Shown piece by piece: positions 19,114 to 26,636 of a stretch of DNA of 64,000 nucleotides. The notes below the pieces were generated by a model. The model was not told the DNA's origin. It searched no databases and saw only the letters and a list, made by a program, of their open reading frames with translations. This stretch comes from Guptibacillus hwajinpoensis (GTDB lineage: Bacteria; Bacillota; Bacilli; Bacillales; Guptibacillaceae), in NCBI RefSeq assembly GCF_020524165.1, contig NZ_JAIVKU010000001.1, positions 186,001 to 250,000 on the forward strand. The letters are read 5' to 3'. Position 1 is the first letter of the stretch. The number at the start of each line of letters is the position of its first letter. A program made the translations under genes and the position numbers.

Positions 19114-19551
19114 ATGTATTCATTCATTTTTATTAGCGTTGCGCTTCATCTTGTGAGCTTTCTTTGTATCGTGCTTCTTTTTCTAAAGCAATCAAAGGGA
19201 ACGGAAGTACGAGAAGAAATCGCGGCCAGTATGGAAGTCTATATCGAGCAGCTAGAAGAAGAAAACGATCGTCTCTTGAACGAAGTGAAATCATACGTCG
19301 ATGCACGTGAAAACCAGCTTGATACCCGCCTTCGCGTTCTAGAGCAGGGTAAGGTTGGTTCTCCTGAAATTGAGGAGCTAACGAAATCGGTGATTGTTCA
19401 GCATCCTTCCGCTCATAGTGAACGAAACCAAAAAGCCGTACAGCTCCATCAGCAAGGCTTTTCGATAGCGGACATTTCGCGGTTATTAAACTGCGGGATT
19501 GGAGAAGTAGAGCTGATTGTCAATTTGCATGGAAGGTCTGAACAGCGATGA
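19114..19551 (+). CDS. swrB: Swarming motility protein SwrB (YlxL)
   Basis: SwrB promotes assembly of the flagellar export apparatus in B. subtilis. This 145-residue protein has one N-terminal transmembrane helix (IFISVALHLVSFLCIVLLFL), a Glu-rich coiled coil (about 35-75) and a C-terminal helix-turn-helix-like domain (LHQQGFSIADISRLLNCGIG). Position directly after sigD agrees. ATG 19114 lies 8 nt after CGGAGTG. It overlaps the next gene by 4 bp (ATGA). Confidence 0.88.
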   Translation: MYSFIFISVALHLVSFLCIVLLFLKQSKGTEVREEIAASMEVYIEQLEEENDRLLNEVKSYVDARENQLDTRLRVLEQGKVGSPEIEELTKSVIVQHPSAHSERNQKAVQLHQQGFSIADISRLLNCGIGEVELIVNLHGRSEQR

Positions 19552-19985
19552 AAATTCAGCAGCATAGCAAACCATCACTTGAATCACTAAAGATGGATCT
19601 GCCAAAAGGAAACAAGCAGGCGGGATTTCAATCTGTGATTCAGGAGGCATCTAAAGAGCTGAAAGGGGCTGAGCTAAAGCGTCTTCTGCAACAAATTGAT
19701 CGTCAGGGAGATCTGCTTGGGAAGGAACGCACATTTCAGAACTTATCTGCCTACAAGCGAATGGTGAAACAGTTTCTTGAAGAAGCGGTTAGCCAGGGAC
19801 TCACGCTATCGGAGAGAAACAGCATGGATCACTATGGAAGAAGTCGCACGTACAAGCTAGTGGAAACGGTGGAGAACAAGCTTATTGAAATACAGGAAGA
19901 AATGAGAGAAAAAGAGAAGAACGGGATGACCTTATTATCACTCGTTGGTGAAATAAAAGGGCTGCTTGTTGATCTTTCTCTCTAG
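19548..19985 (+). CDS. YaaR family protein (DUF327)
   Basis: This 145-residue helical protein matches the YaaR/DUF327 family, with characteristic segments such as FQNLSAYKRMVKQFLEEAV and YGRSRTYKLVETVENKL. No catalytic motif or membrane segment is seen and the function of the family is unknown. It overlaps swrB by 4 bp and is the last gene before the operon terminator. In B. subtilis yaaR lies near yaaQ, far from the flagellar operon, so its placement here suggests a link to motility or to SigD-dependent processes. Confidence 0.8.
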   Translation: MKIQQHSKPSLESLKMDLPKGNKQAGFQSVIQEASKELKGAELKRLLQQIDRQGDLLGKERTFQNLSAYKRMVKQFLEEAVSQGLTLSERNSMDHYGRSRTYKLVETVENKLIEIQEEMREKEKNGMTLLSLVGEIKGLLVDLSL

Positions 19986-20017
19986 TTCAATTGACCCATC
20001 TAAAAAAGGAAGTATTG

Positions 20018-20045
20018 ACTCATGTTCATTTGCATGAGTTTTTTC
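20018..20045 (+). terminator. Terminator of the flagellar operon
   Basis: ACTCATG (20018-20024) pairs with CATGAGT (20033-20039) around an 8-nt loop, followed by a T-run. It ends the fliF to yaaR-like transcription unit. Confidence 0.85.
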
Positions 20046-20143
20046 TATAATTAAAATAAGAACATACGTTCGAAATAGTGGTTGTGATTTTTAACTGCCA
20101 GGATACTTTCATTCCTACAGACAGAGAAAGGAGAGGTGAGGAT

Positions 20144-20701
20144 ATGAAAAGTGGATTGCATGTAACAGATAAAATGATTGAGGAGTTAAAGGAAAATCTC
20201 TTATTTCAGTCGTTTATTCAAGAAGAAGCGCATTGGGAAAGTTTTATGGACGCAACGAAGGATCGGGAATCGCTAAACACGCTCAATTCTCTTTTTCATA
20301 AGTATTATACGGAAATTCGTTTTATCGCTTATGTGACGAAGTTAATCCGTTATACGGCCATTAACTTTGATCGAAAGCGTAGACTTGGGCATCTTCGTTT
20401 TCCTCTCACACTTGATCAGCCTGTAGGAGGGTCAGATACTGCCTGGATTGATTTAATCGAAGATCCAGAAACAAAGGAAGAAACAAATTCGTTTGAAGAA
20501 ATTTTTTTAGAAAAATCTCTCTTTCTTGCTTACAGCCGATTAACGGGCAAACAAAAAGAAGCGCTCGATCTCTTTTATCGATCTGAATACTCCGATACCG
20601 AAATTGCTAGAGCGTCAGGCATTTCACAGCAGGCAGTCAGCAGAAGGCGCAAGCGAGCACTAGAGAAGCTCAGCTTTGCGGGGAAGGAGGGGAGAGTATG
20701 A
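20144..20701 (+). CDS. Sigma factor-like protein resembling SigO (YvrI)
   Basis: This 185-residue protein looks like part of a sigma70 factor. A segment near residues 58-85 (RFIAYVTKLIRYTAINFDRK) resembles region 2.3-2.4, and a C-terminal helix-turn-helix (YSDTEIARASGISQQAVSRR) resembles region 4. A region 2.1-2.2 core is not obvious. The next two genes encode YvrJ and an RsoA-like protein, partners of the two-part SigO-RsoA sigma factor of B. subtilis. ATG 20144 follows AAGGAG with 10 nt spacing. It overlaps yvrJ by 4 bp. Alternative: a degenerate phage- or UviA-like sigma factor. Confidence 0.7.
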   Translation: MKSGLHVTDKMIEELKENLLFQSFIQEEAHWESFMDATKDRESLNTLNSLFHKYYTEIRFIAYVTKLIRYTAINFDRKRRLGHLRFPLTLDQPVGGSDTAWIDLIEDPETKEETNSFEEIFLEKSLFLAYSRLTGKQKEALDLFYRSEYSDTEIARASGISQQAVSRRRKRALEKLSFAGKEGRV

Positions 20702-20844
20702 GTATCACAACGGTTATTAACGCCATCATCGGTGATCTCGGGTTTCCAATCGTGGTTTCCCTTTATTTACTCGTTCGATTGGAGAAGAAAATTGATGATT
20801 TAACAAATGCGGTGACGGATCAGGAAACGAATAAGAAGGGATGA
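20698..20844 (+). CDS. yvrJ: YvrJ family small membrane protein
   Basis: A 48-residue protein with one transmembrane helix (DLGFPIVVSLYLLVRLEKKI) and a short charged tail is typical of the YvrJ family. In B. subtilis yvrJ lies beside sigO and rsoA. The function is not known. ATG 20698 overlaps the preceding stop (ATGA), and its own stop overlaps the next start (ATGA), so the three genes appear translationally coupled. Confidence 0.85.
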   Translation: MSITTVINAIIGDLGFPIVVSLYLLVRLEKKIDDLTNAVTDQETNKKG

Positions 20845-21089
20845 CTATGGAGAAAAGACTGTATTCAGCTTTACAACTAGCAAAGCAGAAGGATGAAGAA
20901 GGACTGAAGGAGGTTATTCATCAGTTTGAGAAAAAAATAGAAGCAGAGCTCAGGCAAACATCCTTTCAAAACAGGGATGATTTGCGACAGGAATTGGTGA
21001 TCAAGGTGATGGAAGCCGTCGAAAACTATAAGATGGAAGATGTGCCAAACTTTGAACAGTTTATTGAAGAACAAAAAGGAAAGAAATAG
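20841..21089 (+). CDS. RsoA-like sigma cofactor (region 2-like helical domain)
   Basis: This 82-residue protein has the pattern FEKKIEAELRQTSFQNRDDL followed by RQELVIKVMEAVENY, resembling sigma region 2.1-2.2 and the small HTH_16/RsoA-type proteins. It ends before regions 2.3-2.4, which appear to sit in the SigO-like protein upstream. Together they could form one two-subunit sigma factor. The start overlaps the yvrJ stop (ATGA); ATG 20847 is an alternative. No recognisable target gene such as oxalate decarboxylase lies nearby. Confidence 0.65.
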   Translation: MTMEKRLYSALQLAKQKDEEGLKEVIHQFEKKIEAELRQTSFQNRDDLRQELVIKVMEAVENYKMEDVPNFEQFIEEQKGKK

Positions 21090-21137
21090 GAAACTTTTAC
21101 TTGTTTTCTGTCGTATTAGAGGGTAGAGGTGAGGCCG

Positions 21138-21839
21138 ATGCTTAAAGTTGCGATTGAAGAAGCGGGTTACGAAAAAAGAGAGAGTAACATTCGAGAGATT
21201 GGATTCGAAGTAAAGAGCGGTGAACTGCTTGGTTTATTAGGGTCAAATGGAGCGGGGAAAAGTACGACCATTAAGACCATTTTAGGATTGTTAAAAGAGT
21301 GGAAAGGAAGCGTCGAGTTTAAAGATGGGACACGTTATGCTTACGTACCAGAGCTGCCCGTTTTCTATGACAGTTTAACACTCTGGGAACATATAGAGTT
21401 TGCGGCTGCGGCAACCGCGTTGGCCGATGAAGACTGGGTGGAGCGTGCACAGGATTTGATCCGTTACTTCCAGCTTGAGCACGTGAAGCATCATCTACCG
21501 TCAAGCTTTTCAAAAGGGATGAGACAAAAGGTCATGCTGATTACCGCGTTTACGCTGAGGCCTGATGTGTATATCATTGATGAGCCGTTTCTAGGACTGG
21601 ATCCGCGGGCGACGAAAGACTTTTTAAAGCTCATTGAAAAAGAGCGAGCACGCGGTGCCGCGATCTTAATGTGTACGCATGTGCTTGATACGGCTGAGCG
21701 TATTTGTGATCGTTTTGTCTTGCTATCGAACGGGACATTACTGGCAAAAGGATCGCTAGAGGAAATGCGTGAACAGTCGGGAGCGGGTTCAGAAAGTTCA
21801 CTACTCGATTGTGTTGATACGCTAATGGAGCAGCGATGA
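21138..21839 (+). CDS. ABC transporter ATP-binding protein, EcsA-like
   Basis: A 233-residue ATPase subunit with Walker A LGSNGAGKSTT (near residues 33-43), a non-canonical signature FSKGMRQKVM in place of LSGGQ, Walker B VYIIDEPFLGLD and the H-loop CTHVLDTAERIC. The phrases PELPVFYDSLTLWEHIEF and IDEPFLGLDPRA match EcsA of Bacillus, which affects secretion, competence and regulated proteolysis. Whether this is the orthologue or a paralogue cannot be told here. ATG 21138 lies after GAGGTGAGG. It overlaps the permease gene by 4 bp. Confidence 0.85.
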   Translation: MLKVAIEEAGYEKRESNIREIGFEVKSGELLGLLGSNGAGKSTTIKTILGLLKEWKGSVEFKDGTRYAYVPELPVFYDSLTLWEHIEFAAAATALADEDWVERAQDLIRYFQLEHVKHHLPSSFSKGMRQKVMLITAFTLRPDVYIIDEPFLGLDPRATKDFLKLIEKERARGAAILMCTHVLDTAERICDRFVLLSNGTLLAKGSLEEMREQSGAGSESSLLDCVDTLMEQR

Positions 21840-23092
21840 TGACCGGGCTACAAGTGTTGCGGAAGCGTGTATCGGACGATCGTCGTTATAAAATCCGGGA
21901 TCTTCGTACAGCGCTTGATTGGACGGTCTGGCTATATATCCTACTGCCAGCGCTTGTCATTGGAATAGCCTATTACCGTTCGTGGTGGGTGACAGCACCG
22001 GACTGGCTCGCAGGAGTGCCGGAACAGGCAGCTGTTTTCCCACTATTTGTAATCGCGACGGCCTGGTCGTTCCGAATTTATACAGAAGAAGCGGATCAAG
22101 TGTATTTGTTGCAAAACGTCTCGCTTAGTCAAGGGCTAAAAAAGTGGGGCATCGCTCATTCACTTGGAAAAGGAGTGATAATGACAGTCCTTGGAATAGG
22201 ATTCATTCTTCCATTACTCGTTACCGGTTGGGGCTGGAGTTTGGAACGAATCATTGTCACAACGTTATTTCTTCTTATGGTGAGTTGGAATGTGAGGACG
22301 TGTCGGTATTTTATCGATCTGTTTGTGCCTTCTATCTGGGTGAAATGGATGCCAGTTGGATTGGTGAACCTGCTTTCTGTTGGCATTCTTCTCTTAATGA
22401 GCCAGGTTCTCTGGATGTATGAATGGGCGGTTGTGATCGGAAGCGGAAGTTTACTTCTTCTGTTGGTTGTTCAGCTACGAGTGCGCGTGAAGATGAGGGG
22501 AACCTTTTTTTACGATGCGGTCATCGAGCGAGGTCATAAGCAGAGTATAACGAAATTTTTGATGGGACGCGTTGGGGTAGCGCCGGCGACTGCTATTGTT
22601 CGAAAACAGCCTTTTCTTTTTCGAGGATCCAGGCGAATACGTAAGAAACGTTCTCCTGAGGCAAGGATGGTGGATCTTTATACGAAATGGCTGCTTCGAT
22701 CGGTAGGGAAGGTGCAATATTACCTACAAGTGATTGGCTGGGGAACGGCAGCGATTCTTCTTCTTCCGCTCGTTGTAAAAGTAGTGGTGCTCCTGTTTGC
22801 GCTTTATGCGTTGATTGGACTATCGAAAGCGGACTGGCATGAGTTCTCGGAAGGTGGCTACGCCCAGTTGTTTAAGTGGGAGCCGTCGCTACGTGAAGCC
22901 GGGGAACGAGCGTTAAAGCTAGTAGCAATGCCGTGTTTTCTCTTGCTATGTGTGGTGACGGGATATTCATTTCCTGGATGGATCGGGCTGATGCTTTTTC
23001 CCTTAGCTGGCTGGTTTGTTTTTAAAGTAAGTGGGCAACTAGCGTACCGAAGTATGCAAACAGGTAAGTGGGAAGATTCGAAAGGTGTATGA
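21836..23092 (+). CDS. ABC transporter permease, EcsB-like
   Basis: A 418-residue membrane protein with about eight to ten hydrophobic segments and a basic cytoplasmic loop (RRIRKKRSPEARM near residue 268). Length and partnership with an EcsA-like ATPase point to the EcsB family. The substrate is unknown. It starts at ATG 21836 or 21839, overlapping the ATPase gene, so the two subunits are coupled. No conserved catalytic motif is seen. Confidence 0.8.
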   Translation: MMTGLQVLRKRVSDDRRYKIRDLRTALDWTVWLYILLPALVIGIAYYRSWWVTAPDWLAGVPEQAAVFPLFVIATAWSFRIYTEEADQVYLLQNVSLSQGLKKWGIAHSLGKGVIMTVLGIGFILPLLVTGWGWSLERIIVTTLFLLMVSWNVRTCRYFIDLFVPSIWVKWMPVGLVNLLSVGILLLMSQVLWMYEWAVVIGSGSLLLLLVVQLRVRVKMRGTFFYDAVIERGHKQSITKFLMGRVGVAPATAIVRKQPFLFRGSRRIRKKRSPEARMVDLYTKWLLRSVGKVQYYLQVIGWGTAAILLLPLVVKVVVLLFALYALIGLSKADWHEFSEGGYAQLFKWEPSLREAGERALKLVAMPCFLLLCVVTGYSFPGWIGLMLFPLAGWFVFKVSGQLAYRSMQTGKWEDSKGV

Positions 23093-23108
23093 ACAATTTC
23101 AGAATTGA

Positions 23109-23138
23109 TTGCTTCGCTCAAGCGCTTTCCGCTATGAT
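23109..23138 (+). promoter_or_regulatory. Probable sigma-A promoter of the DUF423 gene
   Basis: TTGCTT (23109-23114) and TATGAT (23133-23138) are separated by 18 bp, just upstream of the gene starting at 23172. Confidence 0.5.
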
Positions 23139-23171
23139 GGGAGAGAAGATTCGGACGAGGGAGCGGATAAT

Positions 23172-23543
23172 GTGATAAAGGTATTTTTAATTATTGGTGC
23201 GATTAATGCGGCGCTTGCGGTTGGACTTGGCGCATTTGGAGCACATGGATTAGAAGGAAAACTATCAGAAAAGATGCTCGAAACGTATAAAACGGGCGTG
23301 CAATACCATATGTATCATGCGCTTGGTTTAGTTGGTGTGGCCATTGCGGCAGATAAGCTTCAATCCGCAGGACTCATGCAATGGGCCGGCTGGCTCATGT
23401 TTGCCGGCATCGTGCTATTTTCGGGAAGCTTGTACGTGCTTAGCTTGAGCGGAATTAAGATTCTTGGTGCCATCACACCACTTGGTGGCGTGGCGTTTAT
23501 TACAGCGTGGATTCTAGTGGTTGTGGCAGCGTTTAAGGCGTAG
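23172..23543 (+). CDS. ywdK: DUF423 membrane protein (YwdK)
   Basis: A 123-residue protein with four transmembrane helices and the family signature LGAFGAHGLEGKLSEKMLET followed by GVQYHMYHALGL. Function is unknown. The start is GTG 23172, 8 nt after GAGGGAG; earlier in-frame starts add residues unlike the family. It is the first gene of the block that follows B. subtilis ywd-ywj order, here joined to the flagellar region. Confidence 0.9.
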   Translation: MIKVFLIIGAINAALAVGLGAFGAHGLEGKLSEKMLETYKTGVQYHMYHALGLVGVAIAADKLQSAGLMQWAGWLMFAGIVLFSGSLYVLSLSGIKILGAITPLGGVAFITAWILVVVAAFKA

Positions 23544-23630
23544 AGTGGGAATTCCGCGCATTCGCGAGTGCCTGTCACCACCCGCTATTTGTCGAACGAT
23601 GGCAGGTGGGAGAGGTTAATTGGCCAAAAT

Positions 23631-23661
23631 AAAAAGCTGCCGGAAATTCGGCAGCTTTTTT
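23631..23661. terminator. Bidirectional terminator between ywdK and gerQ
   Basis: AAAAAGCTGCCG (23631-23642) pairs with CGGCAGCTTTTTT (23649-23661), with an A-run on one side and a T-run on the other. It serves the converging genes on both strands. Confidence 0.9.
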
Positions 23662-23669
23662 CATACGTG

Positions 23670-24122
23670 CTAACGCGGAGAATACTGCGTTGTTTGCTGA
23701 AGAGGGTAGTTATACTCGAGCTCTTCATCAAATGTAATATAGTCCAAATAAACCATAAGTAAAATATACCGTTTGCCTGTTTGAGGATCCGAAAGAATAA
23801 TATGATCTCTCCCAGCAGCTTCGACAATCCCTTTGAAGACTTTCGCATTCCATTTGTCATTATTCTCGAACGTCATGTACACAGTAGCGATTTTCCCTAA
23901 ATTTAGACGTAGAATGTTTTCGATATAGGATTGCTCAACGGCGAGCTGTCCAGGGAAGCCTCCTCCCTGCGTTGACGCACCTTGAACCTGCTGGCCTTGA
24001 CCTGGAAAGCCTGAAGGATACTGTGCCATTTGTCCGCCGCCTTGCCCTTGCTGCGGCATTTGACCATAGCCGCCTCCCCGGTTTTGTGGCGGTGAGGTGT
24101 TCCAGTATTGATTGTTCATCAT
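23670..24122 (-). CDS. gerQ: Spore coat protein GerQ
   Basis: GerQ is an inner coat protein cross-linked by transglutaminase during late sporulation, and it keeps the lytic enzyme CwlJ in the spore. The 150-residue protein has a Gly/Gln/Pro-rich N-terminal half (about residues 10-60) supplying Gln residues, and a conserved C-terminal domain (SYIENILRLNLGKIATVYMT, KVFKGIVEAAGRDHIILSDP). The start at 24122 follows AAGGAGGGTT on the minus strand. A mother-cell promoter is expected, but I could not place one firmly. Confidence 0.93.
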   Translation of the reverse strand: MMNNQYWNTSPPQNRGGGYGQMPQQGQGGGQMAQYPSGFPGQGQQVQGASTQGGGFPGQLAVEQSYIENILRLNLGKIATVYMTFENNDKWNAKVFKGIVEAAGRDHIILSDPQTGKRYILLMVYLDYITFDEELEYNYPLQQTTQYSPR

Positions 24123-24437
24123 AACCCTCCTTAAGCGTTCTCTTACAAACTGTTGTACACTTCGGCATATTCACTTTCAGTCGGCGGGTTGAAACAGTGT
24201 GACTAAACGTCCGTCTATCCACTGGTTATACCACTGGAAAGGCGTCGGCAGGCTTAAAGAACCAGAGCGAATAGCTATTAGGATGTTACTAATGGCACGC
24301 AATAAAAGAAGGGATAATGCCATGGCTCTACGTAACTCATTGTATGTACGAAATGAAGGAATATGCCTAACAGGAATTGAGTTATAGAAACAAAAAAATC
24401 CCTTCTAAACACAGGAAAGTGTTAGAAGGGATTGCCT
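24123..24437. other. Intergenic region gerQ-hemQ
   Basis: About 315 bp upstream of gerQ. It holds the hemQ terminator and a direct repeat CCACTGG-TTATA-CCACTGG (24219-24237). No convincing gene or RNA was found; the small plus-strand reading frames have no conserved features. Confidence 0.5.
24392..24433 (-). terminator. Terminator of hemQ
   Basis: AATCCCTTCTAA (24397-24408) and TTAGAAGGGATT (24422-24433) form a perfect 12-bp stem, followed on the minus strand by a T-run (A-run at 24392-24398). Confidence 0.9.
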
Positions 24438-25184
24438 TTATACGTATAAAAATTGAGGGAGGCGTTCTTTAGGAAGGTGCGTGCCAACAAAGAAACTACC
24501 AAATTCGCCGTAGCGTGCACTCACTTCATCAAAGCGCATTTCATAAACGAGCTTTTTAAACTGAAGCACGTCATCTGCGAATAGCGTCACGCCCCATTCC
24601 CAGTCATCGAAGCCAACAGAACCTGTAATGATCTGCTTTACTTTTCCAGCATAGCTACGTCCGATCAGCCCATGGCTTCGCATCATTTCTCGACGCTCGT
24701 CCATTGAAAGCATGTACCAGTTATCGTTGCCTTCGCGCTTCTTGTTCATTGGGTAGAAACAAACATAAGGCGCTTCTGCTAGTTCTGGCTTTAAGCGAGC
24801 TTGAATGCGAGGGTCGTTATCCGGATCGCTATCTTTTCCAGCCATGTAGTTACTAAGCTCAACGACAGAAACGTAAGAGTATTCTTTCACCGTATATTCA
24901 GCTAACGTTGTTTTGTTAAAAGCGTTTTCGATTTCATTTAACTCTTCCATCGTCGGGCGGAGGAGCATTAACATAAAGTCTGCTTTTTGACCAACAATGG
25001 AATAAAGCGCGTGACTTCCTTGCTTATGGCCTGCGGTGACTTCCCACTTTTCAAGGAACGTAAGAAACTCATTCATCGCAAGATCGCGTTCTTCGCTTGA
25101 AAGCTGTTTCCAAGCTGTCCAGTTCATGCTTCGAAAGTCATGAAGGCAATACCAGCCATCAAGAGTTACTGCTGCTTGATTCAT
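24438..25184 (-). CDS. hemQ: Coproheme decarboxylase HemQ (ChdC)
   Basis: HemQ turns coproheme III into heme b, the last step of the Gram-positive heme pathway. The 248-residue protein has the chlorite-dismutase-like fold signature. The reactive Tyr144 lies in [10 protein letters not shown] and the proximal heme ligand His171 in [10 protein letters not shown]. The start at 25184 follows AAGGAGTGA with 9 nt spacing. It is a single-gene unit with its own terminator. In B. subtilis the gene is ywfI, next to pta as here. Confidence 0.97.
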   Translation of the reverse strand: MNQAAVTLDGWYCLHDFRSMNWTAWKQLSSEERDLAMNEFLTFLEKWEVTAGHKQGSHALYSIVGQKADFMLMLLRPTMEELNEIENAFNKTTLAEYTVKEYSYVSVVELSNYMAGKDSDPDNDPRIQARLKPELAEAPYVCFYPMNKKREGNDNWYMLSMDERREMMRSHGLIGRSYAGKVKQIITGSVGFDDWEWGVTLFADDVLQFKKLVYEMRFDEVSARYGEFGSFFVGTHLPKERLPQFLYV

Positions 25185-25615
25185 ATCTGATTCACTCCTT
25201 ATCTTTTATCACACCTTTAAGGAAAACTAACGCTCGCCTGCGAAATTCTTGAGGCGAATTCAACTTCCACTAAAGGTCCGATTGGTTCAACTCACCACCA
25301 GAGGAAATAAACAATGCCACCTCTAATGAAAGTTTCACTATATCCATTACCTACTATACCAATACTTCTCCTTCATTAAAAGCGGTTGAGAGTGACGATA
25401 AGATGAATAAAGATACTACTAGGCATGTTTAATTACAGGAAGGTTGGCTTATATTAAAAGAGGAAAAAAGGAGAACATCACCGTGAACTGCTCTTGGATT
25501 CGTCTGAAAAATAGAACTTTTACATGGAAGGGCTTACACTAAGGGATTTATTTTCGTTTTTCAGGAAAAAGGGTTATCGTAGGAGTTGGATATTAAAATA
25601 AATGAGGTGAAACCA
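25185..25615. other. Intergenic region between divergent hemQ and pta
   Basis: About 430 bp with promoters for both genes expected. It contains an inverted repeat TCGCCT/AGGCGA (25234-25257), a short candidate reading frame at 25483, and an imperfect cre-like TGGAAGGGCTTACA (25525-25538, two mismatches). No clear -35/-10 pair for pta could be chosen. Confidence 0.4.
25483..25542 (+). CDS. Candidate 19-residue peptide upstream of pta
   Basis: GTG 25483 follows AAAAAAGGAG with about 9 nt spacing and opens a 19-codon frame encoding MNCSWIRLKNRTFTWKGLH, ending 74 nt before pta. The ribosome site is good, but a peptide this short has no recognisable domain. It could be a leader peptide or chance. 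Confidence 0.2.
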   Translation: MNCSWIRLKNRTFTWKGLH

Positions 25616-26590
25616 ATGAGTGATCTTTTTACAAACATGAAAGACCAGGTGAAAGCAGGTAATCCGACAATCGTATTTCCTGAAGGAACTGATGAGCGCG
25701 TATTGGCAGCAGCAAACCGTCTTGCAGAGGATGGTATCCTTAAGCCGATCGTAATTGGTGGAGAAAATGCGATTCAAGATAAAGCGGCAAGCTTAAACAT
25801 CACATTGCACAACGATCTAACTGTGATGGATCCAGCGACTTATTCTGAAATGGATGCACTAGTTGAATCATTTGTAGAACGACGTAAAGGCAAAGCAACA
25901 GCAGAACAGGCGAAGGAAATTCTTCTGAATGTGAACTACTTTGGCACAATGCTCGTTCATACTGGTAAAGCAGACGGACTTGTTAGTGGTGCTGCTCATT
26001 CAACTGGTGATACGGTTCGCCCTGCCCTTCAAATCATTAAAACAAAAGAAGGCGTGAAGAAAACATCTGGCGCATTCGTTATGGTAAAAGGTGATGAGAA
26101 GTACGTTTTTGCTGACTGTGCGATTAATATTTCACCTGACAGCAATGATCTAGCTGAAATTGGCGTAAGCAGTGCGGAAACAGCGAAAATGTTTGGCATC
26201 GAGCCAAAGGTAGCGATGCTAAGCTTCTCTACAAAAGGATCCGCGAAATCTCCTGAAACAGAAAAGGTTGAAGAAGCAACGCGTATCGCAAAAGAAATGG
26301 CGCCCGACCTTGTAATCGATGGTGAATTCCAATTTGATGCGGCCTTTGTTCCGGAAGTGGCTCAAAAGAAAGCACCTGAATCGCCACTTAAAGGGGAAGC
26401 GAATGTCTTTGTATTCCCAAGTCTTGAAGCAGGAAACATCGGCTACAAAATGGTTCAGCGCCTTGGTGGCTATGAAGCCGTAGGTCCGGTTCTTCAAGGA
26501 TTAAACAAGCCAGTGAACGACCTTTCTCGCGGCTGTAGTGAGGAAGACGTTTACAAGCTAGCATTGATTACAGCAATGCAAAGCCTATAA
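25616..26590 (+). CDS. pta: Phosphate acetyltransferase
   Basis: Pta converts acetyl-CoA and phosphate into acetyl phosphate for acetate overflow metabolism. The 324 residues match the short Bacillus form, with the signatures VFPEGTDERVLAAANRLAED, LVSGAAHSTGDTVRPALQII and VFPSLEAGNIGYKMVQRLGG. ATG 25616 follows GAGGTGA; TTG 25586 would add ten residues and lacks a good site. The gene is monocistronic, ending at a strong bidirectional terminator. Confidence 0.97.
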   Translation: MSDLFTNMKDQVKAGNPTIVFPEGTDERVLAAANRLAEDGILKPIVIGGENAIQDKAASLNITLHNDLTVMDPATYSEMDALVESFVERRKGKATAEQAKEILLNVNYFGTMLVHTGKADGLVSGAAHSTGDTVRPALQIIKTKEGVKKTSGAFVMVKGDEKYVFADCAINISPDSNDLAEIGVSSAETAKMFGIEPKVAMLSFSTKGSAKSPETEKVEEATRIAKEMAPDLVIDGEFQFDAAFVPEVAQKKAPESPLKGEANVFVFPSLEAGNIGYKMVQRLGGYEAVGPVLQGLNKPVNDLSRGCSEEDVYKLALITAMQSL

Positions 26591-26596
26591 TAGATG

Positions 26597-26632
26597 AAAA
26601 GCCCCTGAAGGAAAGCCTTCAGGGGCTTTTTT
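26597..26632. terminator. Bidirectional terminator between pta and lipL
   Basis: AAAAGCCCCTGAAGG and CCTTCAGGGGCTTTTTT form a long GC-rich stem with A- and T-runs on either side. Confidence 0.93.
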
Positions 26633-26636
26633 CTAA

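Noticed and set aside
24199..24387. 62-codon open frame upstream of gerQ
   Set aside because: No conserved features, no good start signal for the full frame, and it lies in a regulatory intergenic region.
25525..25538. cre site upstream of pta
   Set aside because: TGGAAGGGCTTACA has two mismatches, one in the central CG, so it was kept only as a note in the intergenic entry.
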